A DNA stretch of 64,000 nucleotides, taken from contig NZ_FPKO01000008.1 in the NCBI RefSeq assembly GCF_900119385.1, positions 350,382-414,381 of the forward strand. The letters are read 5' to 3'. Under the pieces are notes generated by a model. It worked only from the letters and a program-made list of their open reading frames with translations, was not told the origin of the DNA and searched no databases. The position numbers and the translations under genes are program-made. The stretch comes from Thermophilibacter mediterraneus (lineage in GTDB: Bacteria; Actinomycetota; Coriobacteriia; Coriobacteriales; Atopobiaceae). How positions within the stretch are numbered: the first letter of the stretch is position 1; every line of letters begins with the position of its first letter. Positions 35,975 to 43,888 of the stretch are shown here, one piece after another.

Positions 35975-36616
35975 CTAGAACTGCGCGAAGCGCGGCTCGC
36001 CCGCGCGGGCGAGCTCCTCGCCGTTCGCCAGCTCGCGCACCGAGGACACGAAGCGCGCCTCGTCGCCGGCGCGAAACGCGCAGGTGAGCTGCACGTCCTG
36101 CGCGAAGAGCGAGTCGCTCACCTTGCCCCCCGCGTCCGCGCACAGGCGCGTCACGCAGTCGTAGAGCGCGTAGGGCAGCTGCACGGTCACGGGCGTCACG
36201 AGCGTCATCTCGACGACCAGGCCGTCCCGCTCGGCAGCCGCCACCGCGGCCTGCGCGGCGGCCGTGTACGCGCGCACCAGGCCGCCCGGCCCCAGGAGCG
36301 TGCCGCCGAAGTAGCGCGTCACCACGCAGCAGACGTCGGCCAGGCCCGCTCCGCGCAGGACGTCGAGCACGGGCATCCCGCTCGTCCGGCTCGGCTCGCC
36401 GTCGTCCGAGCAGCGCTCGCGCCCGTCCGCCAGGACCCATGCGGGGACGTTGTGGCGCGCGTCGTGGTGGCGCGAGCGGACCTCCGCGACGAACGCCTCG
36501 GCCTCCGCCTCGCCCCCGACGTGCGCGAGCTGCGCGATGAAGCGACTGCGCCGGTCCTCGAACTCCCCGCGCGCCTCGGCGCCCCGGGCGAGCGTCAGGT
36601 AGCCCTCCCCCGTCAC
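35975..36616 (-). CDS. YigZ/IMPACT family protein
   Basis: A 213-residue protein with the UPF0029 N-terminal domain: SRFIAQLAHVGGEAEAEAF, RHHDARHNVPAWVL, then DDGEPSRTSGMPVLDVL and VTRYFGGTLLGPGGLVRAYT. A DUF1949-type C-terminal domain follows. Members of this family bear on translation control or protein turnover, but the biochemical role is not settled. The GTG start at 36616 overlaps the stop of the PTS EIIA gene (GTGA), so they are co-translated. The family signature is complete. Confidence 0.9.
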   Translation of the reverse strand: MTGEGYLTLARGAEARGEFEDRRSRFIAQLAHVGGEAEAEAFVAEVRSRHHDARHNVPAWVLADGRERCSDDGEPSRTSGMPVLDVLRGAGLADVCCVVTRYFGGTLLGPGGLVRAYTAAAQAAVAAAERDGLVVEMTLVTPVTVQLPYALYDCVTRLCADAGGKVSDSLFAQDVQLTCAFRAGDEARFVSSVRELANGEELARAGEPRFAQF

Positions 36617-37146
36617 CGCTCGCACCTGAGCAGCTCGGACCCCGCCGAGACCTCGCCCGCGCACACCGGCTCCACCGCGGCGAACGCGTCGGAGTTGGTC
36701 ACGGTCACGACCACCGTGTCGTCGAGCCCGCGCTCCGCCATGAGCGAGCGGTCGAAGCTCATCACCGGCTGGCCGGCGCGCACGTCGTCGCCCTTGCGGA
36801 CGTAGGTCCTGAACCCCGCCCCGCGCAGGCGCACGGAGTCGAGCCCCACGTGCAGCAGGACCTCGGCGCCGCACTCGGCGCGTATGAGCAGCGCGTGCTT
36901 CGTCTTGACGTCGGCAACCACCGTGCCCGACACCGGGGCGAACGCGACGTCGCCCTCCGCCTTGATCCCCACGCCGCGCCCGAGCATCCCCTGCGCGAAG
37001 GCCGGGTCCGCCACGGCGTCGAGCGCCACCACGCTGCCTGCCACCGGGGCAAAGACGGTCTGGGGGTCCTGTGCCACCGTCACCGCGTCGGGCACCTGCC
37101 TGCGCGCCCCCGGGAGGGTGCGGCTCAGCTTGTCGAACAGGCCCAC
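36613..37146 (-). CDS. PTS system EIIA(Glc)-type protein
   Basis: A 177-residue glucose-class IIA domain. The phosphorylated His is His99 in VLLHVGLDSV, with the partner His84 in KTKHALLI. It has the VFAPVAGSVVALD opening, the MLGRGVGIK segment and the DVRAGQPVMSFD C-terminal motif. It passes phosphate from HPr to an EIIB/C elsewhere, or acts as a regulator. The start is GTG at 37146 with AGGAAAGG upstream. No EIIB or EIIC gene is near, so it is a stand-alone EIIA. The coupling to yigZ is unexplained. Confidence 0.93.
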   Translation of the reverse strand: MGLFDKLSRTLPGARRQVPDAVTVAQDPQTVFAPVAGSVVALDAVADPAFAQGMLGRGVGIKAEGDVAFAPVSGTVVADVKTKHALLIRAECGAEVLLHVGLDSVRLRGAGFRTYVRKGDDVRAGQPVMSFDRSLMAERGLDDTVVVTVTNSDAFAAVEPVCAGEVSAGSELLRCER

Positions 37147-37265
37147 GTGACAAACCTTTCCTCGCCTTGCCGCCGGGGGGACGGCGTGCGTGCATTTTTC
37201 CACGACGTATTGTAGTCCAAGCGGAGCGGGGCGGGCGAGCCGCGTTTCATGGTAGAATCCTGTCC

Positions 37266-37628
37266 GCGAGGTGGGCCAGGCGACCGCGGGGCTCCCCGGA
37301 GACGGGGCGCCATGAGGAAAGTCCGGGCTCCACAGGGCAGGAAGCCGGCTAACGGCCGGGCGGGGTAACCCGACGGAAAGCGCCGCAGAAAAGAAGACTC
37401 CCGCTGGCGGGCACGTCCCGTTGAGGGAAAAGCTGAAACGGTGGTGTAAGAGACCACCAGCGTCGTGGCAACACGGCGGCTTGGCAAGCCCCTTCCGGAG
37501 CAAACGCAAATAGGAGCGCCATGGTGTGGCCCGCACCGCGCTCGGGTTGCGCGCTCGAGGCGACCGGAGACGGTCGTCCTAGATAAATGGCCGCCCACGA
37601 CAGAACCCGGCTTATCGGCCCACCTCGC
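37266..37628 (+). ncRNA. rnpB: RNase P RNA, bacterial class A
   Basis: About 363 bases with the conserved features: the terminal helix GCGAGGTGGGCC and GGCCCACCTCGC, GAGGAAAGTCCGGGCTCC early on, the GGGTAACCCGACGG region, AAGAGACCACCAGC, GCAAACGCAAATAGGAG, and GACAGAACCCGGCTTATCGG near the 3' end. It is the catalytic RNA that matures tRNA 5' ends. It lies between the EIIA gene (divergent) and the radical-SAM gene (same strand). Confidence 0.96.
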
Positions 37629-37763
37629 ACCTCCACCCTCCCCGAGCAGGCCCGTCGCGGCCCCTGTCACCGCAGCCGCCGGCGAGAAGAACCTCGGCTC
37701 GAACATGTGTCCGGTCCCTGTGCTACCCTGTTCACAAACAGGTGTTCGGGACTGGGAGGCACG

Positions 37764-39200
37764 ATGGACACGCTCGACAAGCTCGCGATCCTCGCCGAGG
37801 CGGCGCGCTACGACGCCGCGTGCACCTCGTCGGGGGCGTCGCGCGCCCCGCGCGCGGGCGCGCTCGGGACCGCGCAGCCGGCAGGCTGCTGCCACGCGTT
37901 CACGCCGGACGGGCGCTGCGTCACCCTGCTCAAGGTCCTCATGTCCAACGCCTGCAGCCACGACTGCGCCTACTGCGTGAGTCGCAGCTCGGCCTCGTGC
38001 GCGCGGGCCACCTTCTCCCCGCGCGAGCTCGCCGAGCTCACGGTCGACTTCTACCGGCGCAACTACGTCGAGGGGCTCTTCCTCTCGTCCGGCGTGCTCG
38101 GGACCCCAGACGCCACCACCGAGCGCATGCTGGCGTGCCTGCGCATCCTGCGCAACGACCTGCGCTTCAACGGCTACGTGCACGCCAAGGTCATCCCCGG
38201 GACCTCGCCGGAGCTCGTCGGGGAGCTCGGGGTGCTGGCGGACCGCCTCTCCGTGAACATCGAGCTCCCCAGCGCCGCCTCGCTCGAGTCACTCTGCCCC
38301 CAGAAGCGCCGCGACGAGGTCCTGCGACCCATGGCCCAGATCCGCGCGCGACGCGCCGACGAGGAGCGGCGCCTTCTCGAGGAGCGGGGGCGCGGCGCGG
38401 GAGGGCGGCTCCCGGGTCGCGCCCCCGGGGATCAGCCCGGCCTCCCCGGCCACGCCGGGAGGGGCGGGGCGCGCCGAGCACGGGGCCCGATGCCGCTGCT
38501 CGCGGCGGGCTCGGGCTCGGCGCTCGGCCTCACCCTGCGGAGGCGCCCCGTGGGCCCGCGCGGGCGCTCGTTCGCCCCGGCGGGGCAGTCCACGCAGCTC
38601 ATCGTCGGCGCCACCCCCGAGGACGACAACCGGGTCCTCACGCTCTCGAAGGCGCTCTATGACCGCTTCGACCTGAGGCGCGTGTTCTTCTCGGCCTACA
38701 TGCCCATGCTCGACGACGCGCGGCTCCCGGACCGCGGCTCGCCCGTTCCGCTCCGTCGCGAGCACCGGCTCTACCAGGCGGACTGGCTCATGCGCTACTA
38801 CGGCTTCGAACCCTCCGAGCTCGTCACGCCCGAGGAGCCCTGGCTCGACCTCGATCTCGACCCCAAGCTCGCGTGGGCCCTGCGCAACCTGGACCGCTTC
38901 CCCGTCGAGGTCATGGACGCGCCGCTCGAGCTGCTGCTGCGCGTGCCGGGGGTGGGCCCGGTCGGCGCGCGGCGCATCGTGGCCGCCCGGGCGCGCGGCC
39001 CCGTGACCTTTGACGACCTGCGCGCCCTGCGCGTCACGCTCGGGAGGGCGCGCCACTTCCTCACGTGCGGGGGGCGACGAGACGACCAGAGCCCGCTCGA
39101 CGCGGAGCTCATCCGGGAGAGGGTGACGAGCGATGCCAGGTCAGGTGCCTACAACTGCAGGAGACGCGAGCTCGAGGGAGGTCAGCTCCGCCTCTTCTGA
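37764..39200 (+). CDS. Putative DNA modification/repair radical SAM protein
   Basis: A 478-residue radical-SAM protein. Its 4Fe-4S ligands are Cys64, Cys68 and Cys71 in ACSHDCAYC (a CX3CX2C arrangement). LFLSSGVLGTPDATTERM and the FAPAGQSTQLIVGATPEDD segment follow, and LLLRVPGVGPVGARRI forms a C-terminal helix-hairpin-helix. This matches the uracil-DNA-glycosylase-linked radical-SAM family (TIGR03916-like). Residues about 205-267 are a Gly/Arg/Pro-rich insertion not expected in the family. The ATG at 37764 follows GGGAGG. The next gene is its usual DUF4130 partner. The reaction is unknown. Confidence 0.9.
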   Translation: MDTLDKLAILAEAARYDAACTSSGASRAPRAGALGTAQPAGCCHAFTPDGRCVTLLKVLMSNACSHDCAYCVSRSSASCARATFSPRELAELTVDFYRRNYVEGLFLSSGVLGTPDATTERMLACLRILRNDLRFNGYVHAKVIPGTSPELVGELGVLADRLSVNIELPSAASLESLCPQKRRDEVLRPMAQIRARRADEERRLLEERGRGAGGRLPGRAPGDQPGLPGHAGRGGARRARGPMPLLAAGSGSALGLTLRRRPVGPRGRSFAPAGQSTQLIVGATPEDDNRVLTLSKALYDRFDLRRVFFSAYMPMLDDARLPDRGSPVPLRREHRLYQADWLMRYYGFEPSELVTPEEPWLDLDLDPKLAWALRNLDRFPVEVMDAPLELLLRVPGVGPVGARRIVAARARGPVTFDDLRALRVTLGRARHFLTCGGRRDDQSPLDAELIRERVTSDARSGAYNCRRRELEGGQLRLF

Positions 39201-39210
39201 GGTGGGGCGC

Positions 39211-40131
39211 ATGGTCTCGGCGCTCGCCGAGACGACGAGGCGCTACGGCGTCCTGCTCGCCTGCGAGCCCACGGCCGAGGGAATCGTCGCCTCGGTGGGC
39301 GCGGGCTACCTCGCGCACGTGCGGGAGGCCCAGCTCGAGCTCTGTCGCGCCGACGGGTGCCAGCCCCGGCTGGGGCAGGTCGCGCTCGGCCCGCTCGACG
39401 ACTCCAGCGACGAGGTCGTCGCGCTCTCGCGACGCGTGCTCGTGGGGTTTCGCCGCAGGGCGGGGCGCGAGTGCGCGCGGCGGGCGGTGCTCGCCTGCGC
39501 CTCGGACGAGGGGTGCGCGCCGGAGGCGGTCCACCGCTACCTCAGGCTGGGCTTCTCGCGCCCCTGGGAGCTTCACGCCCGCGCCACGGACAAGCGCGTG
39601 CTCGCCGTCGACGACCTCGCGCGCCGCGTGCTGGGAGAGGTGGAGCGCACCCGCCAGTTCGTGCGCTTCTCGCACCTCGCCGACGGCTCGTGGGTCGCGG
39701 CGTTCGAGCCGGCCGCCAGCACCGTGCCCCTCGTCGCCGACCACTTCGCGCGGCGCATGGGCACCGAGCGCTTCTGCCTCGTGGACCCGCGGCACCACAT
39801 GGCCGCCTTCCACGAGGCGCGCAGCCCGCGCTGCGCGGTCGTGCGCCTCGACGAGGCGCTCTGCCAGCGCCTGCTCGAGCTCGAGACCGAGGGCCTCGCA
39901 GAGGACGAGCGCTACGTCCGCGCCCTGTGGAGGCGCTTCTTCGACCACGTCTCGCTGCCCGGGCGCGGTCCCGGGGAGCGCGGCTACGACCTGCAGTCCC
40001 GGCACGTCCCCGCTCGGCTGCGCGGCCGCATGGCCGAGTTCGACCCCCGCTCCGCCGACCCCGGCGGAGCGGCCCCCGAGCGCTACGCGGGCGGCGCCGG
40101 GCGCCTCGCGGGGACGGGGGGCGGGGCCTAG
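39211..40131 (+). CDS. DUF4130 family probable DNA metabolism protein
   Basis: A 306-residue protein of the family paired with the radical-SAM gene upstream (TIGR03915-like). Family features are the YGVLLACEPTAEGIVASVGAGY opening, the KRVLAVDDLARRVLGEVERTRQFVRFSHLADG core, ADHFARRMGTERFCLVDPRHHMAAF, and the LWRRFFDHVSLPGR segment. Many relatives carry a C-terminal uracil-DNA-glycosylase domain; this one does not. I used the ATG at 39211 with a GAGGTGGGG site, 10 bases after the radical-SAM stop. An ATG at 39133 overlapping that gene is an alternative. Confidence 0.88.
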   Translation: MVSALAETTRRYGVLLACEPTAEGIVASVGAGYLAHVREAQLELCRADGCQPRLGQVALGPLDDSSDEVVALSRRVLVGFRRRAGRECARRAVLACASDEGCAPEAVHRYLRLGFSRPWELHARATDKRVLAVDDLARRVLGEVERTRQFVRFSHLADGSWVAAFEPAASTVPLVADHFARRMGTERFCLVDPRHHMAAFHEARSPRCAVVRLDEALCQRLLELETEGLAEDERYVRALWRRFFDHVSLPGRGPGERGYDLQSRHVPARLRGRMAEFDPRSADPGGAAPERYAGGAGRLAGTGGGA

Positions 40132-40200
40132 GCGGCCGCGGGCGGCGCCTGTGGCGGGACCAAGCGGGCGCGGCATCGATCCCTCAGGAGCTCCACCGGC

Positions 40201-40285
40201 TCGAGCGTGCCAGAATGCACGGTTTGGCCCCCTCTCTCCCCCCGTTCTGTGCAATATGGCAGACTGTGCGACGTGGCATGCTCGA
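40201..40285. repeat. Dispersed ~80-bp palindromic element, copy A
   Basis: The ends TCGAGCGTGCC and GGCATGCTCGA are near-perfect complements, with inner TGCAC and GTGCA arms around a pyrimidine-rich centre. Related copies lie at 41549-41626 and 41755-41838. This copy is just downstream of the AbiEi/DUF559-like gene. Confidence 0.85.
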
Positions 40286-40333
40286 CAACCAAGGAGGCGG
40301 GCGACGGGGCGTGGCGTCGCGACAACCGGAGGC

Positions 40334-41443
40334 TCACGCGGCGACGACGCGATAGCGGACGTGCATCCCCTCGGGCGTCACGAAGTCATCCTCCCCCAGG
40401 CCCGGCCGCCACCCCTCGACATGCGCTCGGAAGACGGGTATGCCGTGGACCTTCTCCGGCGCGGGCCCGTAGGGAATCCGATAGAGCTCGATGATCTTCC
40501 AGAAGCTCTCGTCATTTCGGACCTCGTCGAGCGAGAAGCGCGCGACCCGCGCGTCGTAGGCGGTTACCCGCGCCTCGCGCCGACGCTCGCCGCGCAGAAC
40601 GTCATCAAGCGTCATGGCGTCCGAGAACAGCTCGCCGGTGTACTTGATAAGGCCGTCGAGCTCACCAATCGAGGGCCTTCCGTCCTTGCCGAGCCACGAG
40701 AAGTCAACGCGAAACCTGCGGCGCTCGTCGAGCGGGTCGACGAGCTCGACCTGGAGCGCCGGAAGCGCGACGCCCCGCTCGATCATGATTGCCCGCGCGA
40801 CGGACTCCCCTCCGTTCTCGGGACGCGGGTCCGCCCAGCAGCAGGTAGCGAGCACGCGGGCGATGCCTCGACGCCCTCGAAAGTCGCGCCGCATGAGGCT
40901 CATGAGCGTCGTGTTGCGCATGCCCGACAGGCGCAGCACCGAGTCGGCGATGGCGAGCGCGTCCGGAAAGTCCATGACGGACATGCAGTCGAACGCGGCC
41001 CTCAGCGCCGACGTGACGCGCAGGCCAGCCACGACCTGCGGCTCCTCCCCTTCGATCTGATGGCGGACAATCCGCCCGGAGAGGCGGCGGCCATCGCGCG
41101 GCCCGCAGATGACGTGCACCCTGCGCAGCTCTGACCACGAGACCGACAGGCCGTGGACCATCGCGGCCGAGGGACCGCAGAACACCCAGTCGGGGTGGAG
41201 GGCGGCGAGCCCGCGCATGAGGTGCAGGCACCGTGCCGGCTGCTTGAGGAGGCGCCAGTGCGCCCAGCGAACGTAGAGGCCGGGCATCGGGGAGATGATT
41301 CGCCGCTCGGGATTGTCTCGCACGTGACCCAGCCGCCGCTCGAGAGCGGCGCGGTCGGCGCGGCTCGTCGGGCACAGGCACGATCCGGCCGCCTCGGCAC
41401 GGGCAAGCTCCCGGGCTATCCTCCGCTCGACTTCCTTGCTCAT
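40334..41443 (-). CDS. AbiEi antitoxin-like protein with DUF559-like nuclease fold
   Basis: A 369-residue protein of a type common in actinobacteria. An N-terminal region (about 80-150) resembles the AbiEi-associated domain, with GPSAAMVHGLSVSW and VRHQIEGEEPQVVAGLRVTSALRAAFD. A C-terminal part is like the Vsr/DUF559 endonuclease fold, with residues VDFSWLGKDGRPSIGELDGLIKYTGE arranged as a D-x-E-x-DG-x-K-type core. No AbiEii-type nucleotidyltransferase toxin is next to it. It may be an orphan defence or DNA-processing protein. It is flanked on both sides by copies of one palindromic element. The ATG at 41443 follows GGGGGAGG. Confidence 0.65.
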   Translation of the reverse strand: MSKEVERRIARELARAEAAGSCLCPTSRADRAALERRLGHVRDNPERRIISPMPGLYVRWAHWRLLKQPARCLHLMRGLAALHPDWVFCGPSAAMVHGLSVSWSELRRVHVICGPRDGRRLSGRIVRHQIEGEEPQVVAGLRVTSALRAAFDCMSVMDFPDALAIADSVLRLSGMRNTTLMSLMRRDFRGRRGIARVLATCCWADPRPENGGESVARAIMIERGVALPALQVELVDPLDERRRFRVDFSWLGKDGRPSIGELDGLIKYTGELFSDAMTLDDVLRGERRREARVTAYDARVARFSLDEVRNDESFWKIIELYRIPYGPAPEKVHGIPVFRAHVEGWRPGLGEDDFVTPEGMHVRYRVVAA

Positions 41444-41548
41444 GGTACCCCCTCCCCCGAAGATGAAAATGCACAGATTCTCTCACGGGCGCCGCTGCCG
41501 ACGACCACGTCATCGGCCAGCGGCACGAGGGGAAAACACGCCCCTCAG

Positions 41549-41626
41549 TCGAGCATGCCAAAGTGCACGGCCTAGTCCTCCCGCAACCCTCTCAAAGGGA
41601 GAATTGCGTGCGATATGGCATGCTCG
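41549..41626. repeat. Dispersed palindromic element, copy B
   Basis: TCGAGCATGCCAAAGTGCAC opens the element and GCGATATGGCATGCTCG closes it, with a short stem (CCCTCTCAAAGGGAG) at the centre. It is the shortest of three copies, upstream of the AbiEi-like gene. Confidence 0.85.
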
Positions 41627-41754
41627 TCAGTTTGGGACGTCAGTGCGATTTCGGCGAACGGCACCTGCGCAGGAAGGGTCTCGGGGCAGCGGGGAACACG
41701 GGATTGCGGGTGGCGCGGCAGGGGCAAGGGCCAGGCGGCGACGCGGCGGGCGAG

Positions 41755-41838
41755 TCGAGCATGCCTAGAGACACAGTTCCGCCCCCTCCGGGACCCCGTT
41801 CTGTGCAATATGGCAGTCTGGACGATATGGCATGCTCG
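41755..41838. repeat. Dispersed palindromic element, copy C
   Basis: It opens TCGAGCATGCC and closes GATATGGCATGCTCG. Its central stretch CCCCGTTCTGTGCAATATGG is shared exactly with copy A, so A and C are closer to each other than to B. Confidence 0.85.
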
Positions 41839-41911
41839 GCCACCCGGCAGCTCGGCCACCCGACCACCCGGCCACCCGGCAGCCCGGCCACCCGGCCACC
41901 CGGCCGCTCGC
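41837..41911. repeat. GGCCACCCG minisatellite
   Basis: About eight imperfect copies of GGCCACCCG and CGGCAGCCC-type units in 75 bases, directly following palindrome copy C. Probably prone to length change by slippage. Confidence 0.85.
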
Positions 41912-42016
41912 CAGATCACCCGCAGGCCGCCAACGCGACGCGGCGCGCCCGCCGCGCACGAAGGCGGCCCCGCGCCGGGAAGGCACGAGGCCGCTCGAAC
42001 TCGCAGTGCGAGGCTC

Positions 42017-42679
42017 CTAGTCGAGGTCGCCGAAGTCGCCGAGGTTGACGGCGGAGGCGGCGGGCGGCGTCACGGGCGCGGGGGCGGACACCGGCGCGTC
42101 GGCGTGCGTGGTGCCGGAGGAGCCGTTGGGAGCGCTCGAGAAGGACACCTGCGCCGGGAACATGGCCTCGGCGTCGTCCATGAAGTGCTGCAGGAGCTTC
42201 TTGTACTCGGCGCGGAACTCCTCGCGGGAGGCCTTGAGGCGGTCGATCTCGTCGAGCTCGTTCTGCTTCTCGGCGAGCGCCTGGCGGATGACCTCGCGCG
42301 CCTTGGCGTCGGCGTCGTTGCGGATCTTCTCGGCGTTGTCGCGCGCGTCGGCCACGAGCTTGTCGGCGGACTGCTGGGCGACGATGAGCACCTGGGAGAT
42401 CTGGCGCTCGGAGGCGGTGATGGAGTCGGAGGGCGCCGGGGCGACGGGGGCGGCCACGGTCACGGAGCCGCGCTCCTCGAGGCTGGCGATCTGCGCCTGG
42501 GCGGCGGAGAGCTGCTGCTCGGTGGAGGTCAGGCGGCCCTTCAGGTCGGCCATCTTCTTGAACATGGCGTCGACCTCGGTCGCGAGCTGCTCGAGGAAGG
42601 CGTCGACCTCCTCGGTGTCGTAGCCGTGCTTGGAGGGAGAGAAGGTCTGCTGTTCGATGTCTGCGGCTGTGATTGCCAT
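42017..42679 (-). CDS. divIVA: DivIVA domain protein
   Basis: A 220-residue coiled-coil protein that marks curved membrane and poles and organises division and polar wall growth. The N-terminal DivIVA segment ADIEQQTFSPSKHGYDTEEVDAFLEQLATEVDAMF is followed by long coiled-coil stretches at about 40-75 and 105-165 and an Ala/Pro-rich C-terminus ending LGDFGDLD. The ATG at 42679 follows AAAGGGA. It is last in the division cluster, downstream of yggT, as in many Gram-positives. Confidence 0.95.
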   Translation of the reverse strand: MAITAADIEQQTFSPSKHGYDTEEVDAFLEQLATEVDAMFKKMADLKGRLTSTEQQLSAAQAQIASLEERGSVTVAAPVAPAPSDSITASERQISQVLIVAQQSADKLVADARDNAEKIRNDADAKAREVIRQALAEKQNELDEIDRLKASREEFRAEYKKLLQHFMDDAEAMFPAQVSFSSAPNGSSGTTHADAPVSAPAPVTPPAASAVNLGDFGDLD

Positions 42680-42736
42680 TCTTGTTCCCTTTCGCTTCGC
42701 AGGGCGCGGGCGCGCCCGCGCAATACAAACCCTAGT

Positions 42737-43000
42737 CTACAGAATCGCGGTGAGAAGCACCCGCTCAACGAGGCTGAGCACCAAGATTGCAATAACGGGC
42801 GAGAAGTCGATGCCCATGAGCGGCGGGACGAATCGCCTGAAGAGGTTGAGGTAGGGCTCCACGAGCGTGGCGATGGCCGCGCGGACGTCCTCGAACAGGC
42901 CCGAGCCCGTCCGAGGCACCCACGACAGGATGCACCAGATGACGATCAGCCAGCCGTAGATGTCGCAGAGCCGCTGGATAAGGACGACGAAGTTGAGCAT
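42737..43000 (-). CDS. yggT: YggT family membrane protein
   Basis: An 87-residue protein with two membrane segments, about 8-27 and 65-84. The YggT pattern is clear: LIVIWCILSWVPR between the segments and EPYLNLFRRFVPPLMGIDFSPVIAILVL. The family (YlmG in Gram-positives and chloroplasts) affects division-ring or nucleoid placement. The ATG at 43000 follows AAAGGTAGGG. It sits in the usual order between proC/sepF and divIVA. Confidence 0.93.
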   Translation of the reverse strand: MLNFVVLIQRLCDIYGWLIVIWCILSWVPRTGSGLFEDVRAAIATLVEPYLNLFRRFVPPLMGIDFSPVIAILVLSLVERVLLTAIL

Positions 43001-43068
43001 TCCCTACCTTTCGGAGCGTTGTTCGGACGCGACGGCGCGAAGCGCCGACACCCTCATCGTACCCAGCA

Positions 43069-43878
43069 TCACGCCCCGGCAAGCTCTCGCGTCCTGGCGA
43101 GCGCCGCGTCGACGGCCTCCTCGGTCCCCTCCACGAGCAGCGGCTCGAGCTCGCGCAGCGCGGCCACCGTCGTGCCACCCGGCGAGGTGACGCGCTCCAT
43201 GTAGGCGCGCGGGTGGACGCCCTCGGAGAGGAGCTGCTCCGCGCAGCCCAGCATCGTGGTCTCGAGCAGCTCGCGGCACGCCTGCGCCGGCATGCCGGCG
43301 CGGACGCCCGCCCGCGTGAGCGCGTCGACGAACAGCGAGAAGAACGCGGGGGCGGTGCCCACCACGGCGCCCGCGGCGTCGAGCTGGTCCTCCCTCACGA
43401 CGCAGGCGGTGCCGAGGGCCGCGAAGAGCTCGCGGACGAGCTCGACGTCGGCACCGGTCGCGCGGGGGCCGGCGCAGACCGTCGAGGCGCCGGAGCGCAC
43501 CTGCACCGGCAGGTTGGGCATCACGCGCACGACGCGCGCCGCGGGCAGCGACGCCGCGATTGCGGCGGTGGTGACCCCGGCGGCGATCGACACGACGAGC
43601 GTGCCCTCGCAGCAGTCGGCGACCTCCTCCATGACGCTCCCGATGACCTGCGGCTTCACCGCGAGGACGAGCACGTCGGGACCCTCCGCGAGAAGCTCGC
43701 GCGCGCTCGCGACGATGCGGGCGCCCAGCGCCGCGAGCCCCTCGGCGCGCGACGGGTCGGGGTCGCACGCGAGGAGGCGGGCCGCCTCGATGGTGCCGGA
43801 CTCGACGAGGCCGCGGGCGATGGAGCCACCCATGGCGCCGACGCCGACGACGCCGACGGTGACGTCAAGCTGTGCCAT
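43069..43878 (-). CDS. proC: Pyrroline-5-carboxylate reductase
   Basis: Reduces pyrroline-5-carboxylate to proline with NADPH. The 269-residue enzyme has the N-terminal GVVGVGAMGGSIARGL Rossmann motif (9-24), VKPQVIGSVM, and the C-terminal signature region EGVHPRAYMERVTSPGGTTVAALREL. The ATG at 43878 follows GGGGGGAG, 10 bases after sepF. A proline-biosynthesis gene between sepF and yggT is a recurring arrangement in Gram-positive division clusters. Confidence 0.96.
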   Translation of the reverse strand: MAQLDVTVGVVGVGAMGGSIARGLVESGTIEAARLLACDPDPSRAEGLAALGARIVASARELLAEGPDVLVLAVKPQVIGSVMEEVADCCEGTLVVSIAAGVTTAAIAASLPAARVVRVMPNLPVQVRSGASTVCAGPRATGADVELVRELFAALGTACVVREDQLDAAGAVVGTAPAFFSLFVDALTRAGVRAGMPAQACRELLETTMLGCAEQLLSEGVHPRAYMERVTSPGGTTVAALRELEPLLVEGTEEAVDAALARTRELAGA

Positions 43879-43888
43879 GCGCTCCCCC

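Larger units (their letters stand above)
41444..42016. other. Repeat-rich region between divIVA and the AbiEi-like gene
   Basis: 573 bases without a convincing gene. It holds two copies of the dispersed palindrome (41549-41626 and 41755-41838), a GGCCACCCG-type minisatellite (41837-41911), and GC-rich sequence running to the divIVA stop. Open frames on both strands follow the repeats and lack ribosome-binding sites. Confidence 0.7.

Noticed and set aside
40334-42016. AbiEii toxin partner for the AbiEi-like protein
   Set aside because: Neither side of the gene holds a nucleotidyltransferase-like frame; upstream is repeat DNA and downstream is the DUF4130 gene.
41615-43204. 529-codon plus-strand frame over divIVA and yggT
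   Set aside because: It is antisense to well-recognised divIVA and yggT and begins in repeat DNA; its Val/Gly/Leu-rich translation is a shadow.
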